Shown: positions 49,175 through 58,659 of the stretch, in pieces
How the letters are laid out: every line of letters starts with the position of its first letter
How positions within the stretch are numbered: position 1 is the stretch's first letter
NCBI GenBank assembly: GCA_964019165.1
Contig: OZ025282.1
Span: 10,824,229-10,888,228 of the forward strand
Direction: 5' to 3'
DNA: 64,000 nucleotides
From: Mastigias papua
Lineage: Eukaryota; Cnidaria; Scyphozoa; Rhizostomeae; Mastigiidae
Position numbers and translations under genes: made by a program
The notes under the pieces: generated by a model
The model's database searches: none
The model's input: the letters and a program-made list of their open reading frames with translations, nothing else
Told to the model about the DNA's origin: nothing

Positions 49175-49412
49175 GCAGAATGGGCGTCACAGACAGCACC
49201 TCATGTTCTAAGTTGGAAAGAAAAGCTTCAAGTAAGGGATCACCGCGAGGAGGATTCCAGCTAGATTTACATTTAAATCGAAAATTGTCCGAGTCTGTGT
49301 TTGCTTCACGGTCCCGAAAAAACCATTGTAGACGCATTCTGCGTTTAAAATAGTCAATGTCTGTCTTCAGCTGAGCTTTATCTATATCTGTTGGTGTAGG
49401 ACAGACCTTCAA
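49175..49412 (-). pseudogene. PLE ORF N-terminal fragment, inverted
   Basis: Minus-strand translation reads TDIDYFKRRMRLQWFFRD, then KSSWNPPRGDPLLEAFLSNL, the conserved region just before RT in Penelope-like ORFs. It then passes at CTGCAG/GTATTG straight into the terminal repeat, lacking the RT and endonuclease in between. Confidence 0.8.
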
Positions 49413-49417
49413 TCCCT

Positions 49418-50647
49418 TTGATAGGAGTTTCTGAATATCTTCTTGATACTGATAGGAAACTGGGTAGGTTTTATTTGCTACCTAAGATTCACAAAGGGTT
49501 AGATTCTGTGAAAGGTAGGCCAGTTATTTCTAATTCGGGTTGTTTTACAGAAAATATCTCAGAGTTTTTGGATTACCATATTAATCCTTTAGTTAGCCAT
49601 GGGAGATCTTACATTAAGGATACTAATCATTTTCTGTTAAAATTGGGTCAGATTGGGAGGGTACCTGAAGGGGCTTTGTTATGTACTGTGGATGTAGTGG
49701 CACTCTATCCAAGCATACCACACGAGGAGGGCTTAGAAGCCATAAGGGAGGCGCTTGATAGAAGGGTGAACCCGAGTGTTGCTACTGATACGTTAGTTGA
49801 GTTGGCATCATTAGTTTTAGACAACAATTATTTTGAGTTTGATAATAAGTTTTATAGACAAACGCTTGGCACAGCGATAGGAACTAAGTTTGCTCCAGCA
49901 TTTGCTAATTTATTCATGACTAGGCTTGAGGAAAGATTGTTGAAGGAGTCAGCTGATTTACCCTTGGTCTGGATGAGATTCATTGACGATGTGTTTTTCA
50001 TCTGGACTCATGGGGAGGAAAAGCTTGACTCCTTCGTCAACTTCCTTAATAGTAGCCATGATACTATCAAGTTTACCAGTGAGCACTCTAGTAACTCTAT
50101 TAATTTTCTAGATGTTAAAGTTAGCGTTAAGCAGGGGGGAGTCCTTACTACAGACTTATTCTGCAAGCCCACGGATACTCATCAGTATTTGCACAAGACG
50201 TCTTGTCACCCTTGGCATACCAAGAAGGCTATACCCTATAGTCAAGCACTAAGATTACGCCGTATATGCTCTGAAGATCATGAGTTAGATGCTAGGTTAC
50301 GGGATCTGGCTGGATGGTTAGAGGGTAGGGGTTATGAGGAATCCTTTATAAAAGAGCAAATAGGGGAGGCACGCAGGAAGGACAGGGAGACTCTACTTTG
50401 CAATTCTAACAAAACCTCTAAAGAGGATGGGCTTGCCAGGGTCCCGTTGGTCACGTCCTACCATCCAGCACTCAACAGCATTGGGAAAGTGGCACAGAGA
50501 CTTCACTCTATGCTCAGTGTTTCAGAGGAGCATAGACGTGTGTTTCCTGAACCACCACTTGTTTCCTTTAAGCGTTGCAAGAACCTTAGGGATATTTTGG
50601 TAAGAGCTAAGTTGCATAGTGGGGGGGGGGGGGGAGGGCAGTTGTAA
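49418..50647 (+). CDS. Penelope-like reverse transcriptase
   Basis: A 409-residue open frame beginning inside the ORF (the true start lies in the inverted piece). RT blocks: FYLLPKIHKGLDSVKGRPV, the block A Asp in TVDVVALYPSIPHEEGL, TLGTAIGTKFAPAFANLFM, and the catalytic FIDDVFFIW with both Asp present. C-terminal to RT are NSINFLDVKV and DTHQYLHKTSCHPWH, typical of this class. At a run of 14 G (50621-50634) the frame runs to a stop, while the endonuclease continues in the next frame. A one- or two-base slip in the G run, biological or in sequencing, separates them. Confidence 0.9.
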   Translation: MIGVSEYLLDTDRKLGRFYLLPKIHKGLDSVKGRPVISNSGCFTENISEFLDYHINPLVSHGRSYIKDTNHFLLKLGQIGRVPEGALLCTVDVVALYPSIPHEEGLEAIREALDRRVNPSVATDTLVELASLVLDNNYFEFDNKFYRQTLGTAIGTKFAPAFANLFMTRLEERLLKESADLPLVWMRFIDDVFFIWTHGEEKLDSFVNFLNSSHDTIKFTSEHSSNSINFLDVKVSVKQGGVLTTDLFCKPTDTHQYLHKTSCHPWHTKKAIPYSQALRLRRICSEDHELDARLRDLAGWLEGRGYEESFIKEQIGEARRKDRETLLCNSNKTSKEDGLARVPLVTSYHPALNSIGKVAQRLHSMLSVSEEHRRVFPEPPLVSFKRCKNLRDILVRAKLHSGGGGGGQL

Positions 50648-51092
50648 TACAAGGGGATGTACTCCGTGTGGTAAGTCTAGATGTCAGGTTTGTTCTGTTA
50701 TGTGTGATAGTAAGACTTTTAGATCCCATAGCACCAATAAGGAATATAAAATAAATTTTTCTTTTGATTGTGATTCGTCTGATGTAGTGTATTTGATGGA
50801 ATGTAGAGTCTGTGGTGTACAGTATGTGGGTAGTACGTGCACGCCGTTTAGGACTAGGTTTAACAACTATAAGGCGTGTGGTCGTAAGTTTTATGGTGGT
50901 TCTTCGGGGATCCCTCAAGCAGAGTTTTTCCGGCATTTTACCGGGGGAGCGCATGAGGGATTCCTTAAAGATGTTAGTGTTATCATTATAGATAGACTTA
51001 ATGGGAACGGTAGGCAACGCGAAAGTTTCTGGCAATATAAGCTGGAAACTTTTGCGCCCCAGGGCCTTAATATTAAGCAGGTTGAGGAATAG
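50619..51092 (+). CDS. Penelope-like GIY-YIG endonuclease portion
   Basis: The continuation of the PLE ORF in a shifted frame. It has a Cys-rich linker TPCGKSRCQVC, then the endonuclease core VVYLMECRVCGVQYVGST (the GIY-YIG equivalent), a catalytic Arg in TPFRTRFNNY, HFTGGAHEGF, and the conserved Glu in RQRESFWQYKL. This enzyme nicks target DNA for integration. It ends at 51092, followed by ~400 bp of 3' UTR before the terminal repeat. Confidence 0.9.
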   Translation: MGGGGEGSCNTRGCTPCGKSRCQVCSVMCDSKTFRSHSTNKEYKINFSFDCDSSDVVYLMECRVCGVQYVGSTCTPFRTRFNNYKACGRKFYGGSSGIPQAEFFRHFTGGAHEGFLKDVSVIIIDRLNGNGRQRESFWQYKLETFAPQGLNIKQVEE

Positions 51093-51590
51093 GATGTTTA
51101 GTTGGGTAATTCTGTGCTAGTATAGTTTTCTTGTTCTCTTGTCTTACACTCTACTCTACCTACACCTCTTCTGGTTTTCGCCATTTTTGTTTATTCTGTG
51201 TCTTCGGCATTGTGCCTTAGTATAGCTATTTTGCTAGGTGCTACTCAACTTGGTTTCTTTACGGTCCATTTTTACTCATTTCCTATATCTGTATGGATTA
51301 ACAGGCAGCATCTCTCCATTCAAACTCTGTCATTTCCTTTCTTTACTACATCTATTGTGTGCGTTGCACTTGCTCTCCATCCTCAGGGGTAGAGCTCCTA
51401 TTATTCTTTCTACTTCTATTCTTCTATTGTTCTCTTCTTCTTAGTGCCATTTTTACGCCTCCAGTTAAATGGTGTGAAGTTCGCTAATTATTTTTCTAAG
51501 GTATTGTTTCTATTTATGTGTTTCCATTGTATTTATTCAATTTTGATTATGTATATATGTGCGCTCTGTAAAGTAAAGGTAAAGATTTTT

Positions 51591-51612
51591 CTGATGAAGC
51601 TATACGCGAAAC
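51591..51612 (+). ncRNA. Hammerhead-like core in the right PLE arm
   Basis: CTGATGA, AGCTATACGC, GAAAC: the mirror copy of 49061-49082, in sense orientation to the PLE. Confidence 0.45.
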
Positions 51613-51680
51613 GTTAAACAGTTGTTTTTATTATGAGAGTCTATACAAATTTTTAAACACTTTTAGTGGAAAGGCTATTG

Positions 51681-51683
<3 letters not shown>

Positions 51684-51762
<79 letters not shown>
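51684..51762. repeat. (TA)n flanking the Penelope element, right
   Basis: About 39 TA units. With 48854-48989 it suggests insertion into a pre-existing TA tract. Confidence 0.97.
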
Positions 51763-51766
<4 letters not shown>

Positions 51767-51973
51767 TAAAAACAAATGTTGCATAAGTGAGTTGATCAAT
51801 CATAAACATAATATAGCATCACGATCATTGCCAGTCATATGAAAGGTATAAACTTCAACCAACCACTTAGAATATTGACATGAACGCAGGTCAGAAAGCT
51901 AAGGACGACACAGGAGGCAAGATAATACAAAATGCACTCTAAGAGAATTGGTGTGATCGACAGTGCTACTTAC

Positions 51974-52020
51974 TCGTACACATCTCCATTACTCATTTTC
52001 AAAGTACCAATGCCGTACCG
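51974..52020 (-). CDS. MORN exon A, copy at 52.0 kb
   Basis: A 47-nt exon with acceptor GCTTTGCAG and donor GA/GTAAGT, phase 0 in and phase 2 out, encoding RYGIGTLKMSNGDVY plus two bases of Glu. Joined to a B exon it gives the end of one MORN repeat and the start of the next. It lies 228 bp from a second A exon on the same strand. Confidence 0.85.
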
Positions 52021-52035
52021 CTGCAAAGCAAGAAG

Positions 52036-52117
52036 CACCATGGTTTGTTTGGTTAAACATAATCACTTCTTTTCATTGAATTGTCAAATAGCTAAGCAAG
52101 GATTTGTATACAAATGC
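52036..52117. repeat. Duplicated segment D4, copy 1
   Basis: ~80 bp containing GGTTTGTTTGGTTAAACATA, repeated almost exactly at 52793-52873 in the same orientation. Confidence 0.9.
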
Positions 52118-52130
52118 ATAGAAATGCAAA

Positions 52131-52212
52131 GAATTTTCGTTGTATAGAAGTGGCTGTGGTCTCCTTTTATGACCATCGCGAATATATAACTCCCCAACAG
52201 AATTCATTGAAA
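52131..52212. repeat. Duplicated segment D3, copy 2
   Basis: Partner of 45771-45853, lying between the two adjacent A exons. Confidence 0.85.
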
Positions 52213-52248
52213 AATAAGAGAATTGGTGTGATCGACATTGCTACTTAC

Positions 52249-52295
52249 TCGTACACATCTCCATTACTCATTTTCAAAATACCAATGCCGTGCTG
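52249..52295 (-). CDS. MORN exon A, copy at 52.3 kb
   Basis: A 47-nt exon (acceptor GCTTCGCAG, donor GA/GTAAGT) encoding QHGIGILKMSNGDVY. The exon and its downstream flank (GTAGCAATGTCGATCACACC) closely match 51974-52020. Splicing A to A would break the frame, so the pair should be alternatives or one is dead. Confidence 0.82.
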
Positions 52296-52792
52296 CTGCG
52301 AAGCAAGAAGTAATTCCAGTATAATATTTGAAAAGCGTTATATCTTATCATGCAAAAAGTTCAAAAGCACTCATAGAATAGTTAACGATTAGCAATAGGT
52401 GATAACGAACGAGCTTATATAGCTATAATGAAACATCCGGTTTTACGGTGCATTTTCATTTGCTTGTTGCTGAATACACCAATGCAAACTGTCTTTCGAT
52501 GCCAGCGTTTTCCACTAATCTGTGTGGTTATAAAATGAGGTTATGTAACACCTAGGTGCGCCTGTGCTGAAATCAGGGGAGATTAAGAAATATTCATAAA
52601 TGGGTATGTCAAAAACTGAGCTGTAGTGATAGAAATGCCTACTTCTTATTGCTTAACTCTAGTCAACAGGACTTATACACAATGCACCATTATAGATTGA
52701 TAACACTCAGCAGTATCAGTGCATTCTCCATTAGTATTAATTCATGACTATTACTTTATTGATAATTGAGAATTCTATACAGATTAGCATAA

Positions 52793-52873
52793 GCACCACG
52801 GTTTGTTTGGTTAAACATAATCACTTCTTTTCATTGAATTGTCAAATAGCTAAGCAAGGATTTGTATACAAAT
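52793..52873. repeat. Duplicated segment D4, copy 2
   Basis: Partner of 52036-52117. It shows that the A-exon duplication was part of a larger local rearrangement. Confidence 0.9.
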
Positions 52874-53674
52874 GGCAATCATTTCAGAACATACAACACC
52901 TACCTTCGTTTCTATTATAGCGTACACGAAAAACATTGTATGTTCGATGGACATAAATGTTGAATTGATGAGTTGCAGATGGATTCTAAATGCAGTATTA
53001 AGTAACCTAGATAGCTGTCGAATTCTTTCTCTTCCCATTGTTTACACAAATTTCAATCAAAAGCCCTCTTGACCCTAAAAGCTATTGAAGAACAGCAATT
53101 CCATCCCTTACTGCTAATTGAAATAGTGTCCAAGTTTTCTCAAATTATTTTCTGAGAATCGCTTGTGTTTCATTCCAGTTCAGACAATAGGTTCCAGCTT
53201 ATATCGCTCTGCAAGGTGCACATATCTTATTTTCAATAAAGTAGTTGCAATCCAAAACCCAAGATTTCATCATAGCACCTTAGATGCTTGGCTATACAGT
53301 TTGCAATACATCCAAAAAACGCAATAAAACCATAGTATTTTTCTAAATTGTTTGGAAGTTCTTAGGACACTTCAATGTAATTTAGGTATGCACTTACACA
53401 AAGTGATCTAAACAGAGATGCGTTATCAACGAGTAAACAGCAAAATTTGATTATTCGATCACTCTAGTTAGTCATAAATACGAAATCATGATTTTATTCC
53501 TAAAAAGAACCTTTCTTCCTAATATTTTATAATATCTAGAGAATCTTGCTTTGCTTAGCTTTGAGTGCAGTCCTTCTGCATAGTATTAACCACCTAAAGT
53601 TCGTAATCAAAGAGCAGTAACAAACCAAAGAGCAAATGACATAAACCAAAGCTGTCAAAATTGAGTAGCAGCAC

Positions 53675-53765
53675 CTTCCATTTGAGAAATTCACCATCAT
53701 AAATATCACCACTACTGCAAGTGTAAAGACCTTTACCAGTAATGGAACCGTTTGTAAAAGAACCC
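53675..53765 (-). CDS. MORN exon B, copy at 53.7 kb
   Basis: A 91-nt exon (acceptor ATTGCAG, donor AAG/GTGCTG) encoding GSFTNGSITGKGLYTCSSGD, then IYDGEFLKWK, in the standard phase 2-0. The nearest upstream exon seen is another B (55314), so an A exon is missing or unrecognised between them. Confidence 0.82.
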
Positions 53766-54342
53766 CTGCAATAAATTCAGTAGAAAGATACTCACTTCAA
53801 CAAATATTGAAATATAATCAAACAGTAAGGCCCAAATATTCATGAAGTCAAAAGCAAAGTGCATTGGGAATCCCATCAATTAAGCATTTATTCAATCAAA
53901 TCAGTAGCGATCATTCAATTACTAAATCACTACTGCTAAAAATAAAGATAAAATCTGTCAAAATGATATAAAATGGAACCAATTCAAGCAATCACTGAAT
54001 GCTGAATGAGTGTAGGCAGTTATTGGGTGTAAATCGATTCAAGAGGCCTATTGATTATTTTTAAGAGAAACTAGCTTACAAGAGGCTAGAGCAAAGGATG
54101 ATCAGAAGTCAAGAAATTTCTGGCCTGCATTGCTCCAGCCACAGCAAATATCTTACTTGCAACTACTCAAGAAAAAAATGAAAAGACGGTCTTAAACCAA
54201 CATGTCGCTTGTCGCATTTTGTGTGTCATTAAGTAAATAGTTGCCCTTATTTTAATTGCTCAATGAACACACTGATAGAACAATTTACACATGAATTTTT
54301 AAACATCTTATGAAATTTTTTAGCCCTTAGCCTTTCCTAATA

Positions 54343-54443
54343 CAGTACACCCTCGATAACTCGAACCCCCGATAAGTCGAACATTCGATAACTCGAACTA
54401 TGTTTTTGGTCCCTTGGAGGTTCGAGTTATCGGGAGTGTACTG
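54343..54443. mobile_element. pogo/Tigger-type MITE
   Basis: A 101-bp palindromic element beginning CAGTACACCCTCGATAACTC and ending in the complement of CAGTACACTCCCGATAACTC, flanked by TA on both sides. CAGT-type ends with CTCGATAACTCGAA and TA duplication are the signature of pogo/Tigger elements (family knowledge). Too short to encode anything. Confidence 0.85.
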
Positions 54444-54760
54444 TAATTTCGTAGAAAGCATGACCACATCACATTCTAAGCGACCAAGTGCTAAATTTAA
54501 TTAACAAACGAATCTGCGATAAGTTCAAGAAATCAATCAATCAATATATATGAGTACTGTGCAAGTAAATCCCACTTCACTCTTTTACGTGATCAGCCAT
54601 ATATCAGAGCAAAAACTACATGGCCAATCATTATATCAAACAATAAATAATTAACAATAAAAAAATTAACCAATTCAGATAGTATTCATTCTAGCGAATA
54701 CAATAAGTACAATAAGACCCAGCTCAAATCTAAAGACCATATCGATAACCTATGAGAGCT

Positions 54761-54763
<3 letters not shown>

Positions 54764-54854
<91 letters not shown>
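54764..54854. repeat. (TA)n microsatellite
   Basis: About 45 TA units in a MORN intron. Confidence 0.97.
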
Positions 54855-54857
<3 letters not shown>

Positions 54858-55313
54858 TATAGATAGAAGTTGCTTTTCCTACTTAACTAAAAGTGCTCAA
54901 CACAGCAGTGGAGCAAAATACATATAAAGATTCGTTACGCGAGTAAATTAGTGGGTATTGAATACGAAATCATGACTTTATTATCTAAAACTGAATATTT
55001 TCTTCCCAATATTTTATAATGTCAATAGAATATGGATTGACATTGATCAATGTCCAGCCCTTCTTCCAAGCATCAGTTTGAAATTAGCAGACAATGAGCA
55101 CACAATGTTCTATAACCAAAGGATCACAAACCAAAGTGCAAATGGCGCAGGCTAAAGCTGTGAAAGGTATTTGTTAACAACATTATTCACTCTGATTAAT
55201 CAACCACGTTGAAGGAAACTTGAATGTTGCTAATGTTAATTAAGACTAGAGAACTCTGATATAATGGCAGTATGAATAAGCAATCTAAATTAAAGAGAAC
55301 TGAGCAGCTGTAC

Positions 55314-55404
55314 CTTCCAATTGAGAAATTCACTATCATAAATGTCACCACTACTGCAAGTGTAAACGCATATGCCAGTAAATGAGCCATTTATAAAAGA
55401 CCCT
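55314..55404 (-). CDS. MORN exon B, copy at 55.4 kb
   Basis: A 91-nt exon (acceptor ending TTACAG, donor AAG/GTACAG) encoding GSFINGSFTGICVYTCSSGD, then IYDSEFLNWK. Loss of the usual Gly in TGIC and of Gly in YDSEF make it the least canonical B copy, but the frame and splice sites are intact. Confidence 0.8.
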
Positions 55405-55712
55405 CTGTAACAATTCAATAGAAACGCTGTCAATGAATCACAAATTGAGATGAAAAATCATTAAATCAATCAAAGCAATTATTCAATCACTCAAGACATT
55501 CATTATGCAATGGTAGCAACTTCAATCAGTCAGTCATCCATTCAATCAAACCATTATCAATCTGTCAAACACAGCATAACTAATGTAAAAATAAAGAGTA
55601 ATCTATCAAAGAAATTAATAGAGTCAATGTTAATTAATCATGCAAAATATCTCTGAATGATCGTACTCAGGTACACTATTTAGATCGATTAAAAGAGCTT
55701 ACTATTTTCTAA

Positions 55713-55798
<86 letters not shown>

Positions 55799-55806
55799 AC
55801 ATCATT

Positions 55807-55847
<41 letters not shown>

Positions 55848-55848
55848 T

Positions 55849-55888
<40 letters not shown>

Positions 55889-55892
55889 CCAT
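55713..55892. repeat. (ATC)n microsatellite
   Basis: About 60 triplets with three variants, directly abutting the family A unit at 55921. Confidence 0.97.
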
Positions 55893-55920
55893 CACCATCA
55901 TCACCATTATCTGTCTTTTT

Positions 55921-56218
55921 CCTGTATGCCCCTTACGAGACCTAGGCTGACCCTGAGGTCAGTGTCGCCATCAAATTGTTTAAAAGAGGTGATTGAGTCG
56001 GCTACACTCAATCCACTCTGTTACCCCAACAGTTACTTATCAGAGCTGCAGCCTGAAGCTGCTGTGCTTGACTTTCACTTGAGGGGCCTGGTTGCACAGT
56101 TTGCCACAGGTCGTCAACATCTGCCCCAATTCTGAATCTTCGCGAAATGAATCACTATCAACTTAAAGGCAGTGTCTCTCTGTGCCCGCTTGCCACGACG
56201 AGGAGGTCTCTATTACTC
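55921..56218 (+). repeat. Family A repeat, plus copy
   Basis: Near-identical to 47222-47537 up to GAGGAGGTCTC. It then runs into a ~85-bp stretch (56219-56305) that is the reverse complement of the 5' part of the LINE at 710-790. Confidence 0.85.
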
Positions 56219-56308
56219 CTATTGCCAAACGTCAATCGAGTCCAATCGGACTTAGGCCCATGATATTTTTGAGGAAAGGTAACACACGGCCACTCTGCTC
56301 TCTCCATT

Positions 56309-56407
<99 letters not shown>

Positions 56408-56425
56408 GTCATCATCATCATCATC
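56309..56425. repeat. (ATC)n microsatellite
   Basis: About 39 triplets, followed by a short (TTC)n at 56426-56452. Confidence 0.97.
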
Positions 56426-56452
56426 TTCTTCTTCTTCTTCTTCTTCTTCTTC

Positions 56453-56758
56453 TCGTTACGCCCCTCACGGGGCCTGAGACTGACCCTGGGGTCAGTGGAC
56501 CGCCTATCAATTGTTTAAAAGAGGTGATTGAGTCGGCTACACTCAATCCACTCTGTTACCCCAACAGTTACTTATCAGAGCTGCAGCCTGAAGCTGCTGT
56601 GCCTGAATTTCACTGAAGGGGCCTGGTTGGACAGTTTGCCACAGGTCGTCAACATCTGCCCCAATTCTGAATCTTCGCGAAATGAATCACTATCAACTTA
56701 AAGGCAGAGTCTCTCTGTGCCCGCTTGCCACTACGAGGAGGTCTCCAACCATTGTCTA
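56453..56758 (+). repeat. Family A repeat, plus copy
   Basis: The third plus copy, diverged at its left end (GGGGTCAGTGGACCGCC, as in the minus copy at 320-360). It ends at the ATC array at 56761. Confidence 0.85.
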
Positions 56759-56760
56759 GC

Positions 56761-56935
<175 letters not shown>

Positions 56936-57267
56936 CTTGTGGCCTGCTGTATAGCGTTGGCTATCATGGATCTCCATACGACTCCAAGTGCAAGATGTCC
57001 TTTACAACTGGTTTTCTGTTTGTAACCATGATGTCATATTGCCAAGCATCTTCTCTCTCTCTCTCTGTCTGCCCTTGCTTCGTTTTCCGTTAATTTTCCC
57101 TGTCGTTACTAAATGCTCCATTTCGTTTTTTGTCATCTCATGTCCAAGGAACGTTACCTGCTCTTCCTTATTTCATTAATTAATCACTTCTGTGTTCCTC
57201 CTCTTTCAAGTACTTTTTCATTCGTAATTTTGTTCAAATACAATATTCGAAGCATCCTACGAAAAAC

Positions 57268-58000
57268 TCATATGTCAGCCACTATCAATCGATTTTCTAT
57301 CTCCTTGTTGATGGTCCATGCTTCACACTCATACATTACTACTGGCCATATGTAGCAGCGGAGTACTCTCATCCGAACTTTTGTGGATATACTTTCATTA
57401 ACGAGAAGGTGCTTCGCTTGTCCAAAGGTCTTTTTTGTTTGCATTATCCATGTAGTCACTCCTGTTTGCACTTGCCATCTCCTAATATCCATGAACCAAG
57501 GTATGTGAAATTTCAAACTTTTTTTGATGCTTTGTTGTTTAACTTAATATCACATGTAGGTGGATCTTTCTTTTTTGAGATAACCATTGCTTCTGTTTTC
57601 TTGATATTCAAACTCAATCCCATGTTTCTACTCTCTTTCTTGCCTGTAGTTACTAGATCTTGCAATTCTTCTTCTGTTCCTGCTATCAATATATTATGGT
57701 CAGCGAATTTAAATTTGTTAAGTCTTACACCTTCCATTCCTATTCCCGGCCTATCTTTGATATTTCTAATAATGTTCTCAATGTAAAACTCAAATAAGTG
57801 TGGTGAGAGCACACATTCTTGCTTAACTCCTTTCCATGCTCTGGTATCTGTTGATCTTGTTTACTTTAATGGCTGCATTTTGTTGCCAGTACGTGTTTCT
57901 AATCACTGATAGATCCATTCCATCTACATTACAGTTTTGAAGCATTTGCATACGTTACCCATGTTTCACGGTATCAAATGCTTTGATAAAGTCTATAACA
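57268..58000 (-). pseudogene. LINE fragment (RT to C-terminus)
   Basis: Minus-strand pieces: CVIDFIKAFDTVKH near 57975, SPHLFEFYIENIIR, FKFADHNILIAGTEEELQDL near 57700 (His replaces the second catalytic Asp), KKTEAMVISKK, then in another frame RVLRCYIWPVVMYECEAWTI near 57350. Frameshifted and truncated. It is the same LINE type as 35520-36370 and sits in a MORN intron. Confidence 0.75.
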
Positions 58001-58198
58001 CATAATTAGATGTCTTGTTAGGCTTCAATGGATTGTTCTATAACTGTTTTTGAGGCGTACAGTCTGAAAGCATACACACAGCCAAATTGGCCAGATATAA
58101 ACATAATATAACAATACAGAATGCCAAGGATGAATCAGGAGGCAAGATAATACAAGATGCACTCTAAAAGAATTGGAGTGATCGACATTCCTACTTAC

Positions 58199-58245
58199 TC
58201 GTACACATCTCCATTACTCGTTTTCAAAATACCAATGCCGTGCCG
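58199..58245 (-). CDS. MORN exon A, copy at 58.2 kb
   Basis: A 47-nt exon (acceptor GCTTCGCAACGG context with CAACGG/CACGG; donor GA/GTAAGT) encoding RHGIGILKTSNGDVY in phase 0-2. Its flank on the plus-strand left side (GGAGGCAAGATAATACAA, then GCACTCTAA) is shared with the 51.9-kb copy, so intron sequence was duplicated together with the exon. The acceptor here reads AAC rather than CAG one step before the aligned border, which should be checked. Confidence 0.75.
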
Positions 58246-58619
58246 TTGCGAAGCAAGAGGTAATTCCAGTTTTAATGTTTGAAAGGTTATATGTCTAATC
58301 ATATAACAAATTAGAGACATGTATGGGATGGTTGAAAATCAGTAATATTTGATAAAGGTGTTGATATAGCTCTAATACAACATCATAATTTAGGGATGGC
58401 CTCAAAAACGTGTTCGCTTTGACTTTGTTGTAGTATTTTCATAAACCTGCAGTATATATGTGATAATCAAGTAAAGGAAAATTATGGAATATTCAGTAGT
58501 GGGCAGGTATGAAATCTGAGGTTGACAAAAAGATGCGTTTTCTTTTATCAAATATAAAATCTTACAATAACAAAGTACTTTGACACTACCAACTACCGGA
58601 CTGCAATACAAAGACGTAA

Positions 58620-58655
58620 CCCAGGGGGAGCAAAAAACCATGACTACCCCCTGGG
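58620..58655. other. GC-rich hairpin
   Basis: CCCAGGGGG and its perfect complement CCCCCTGGG face each other across 18 nt in otherwise AT-rich intron. It may be the core of a small foldback element; no flanking repeats were found. Confidence 0.5.
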
Positions 58656-58659
58656 ATTT

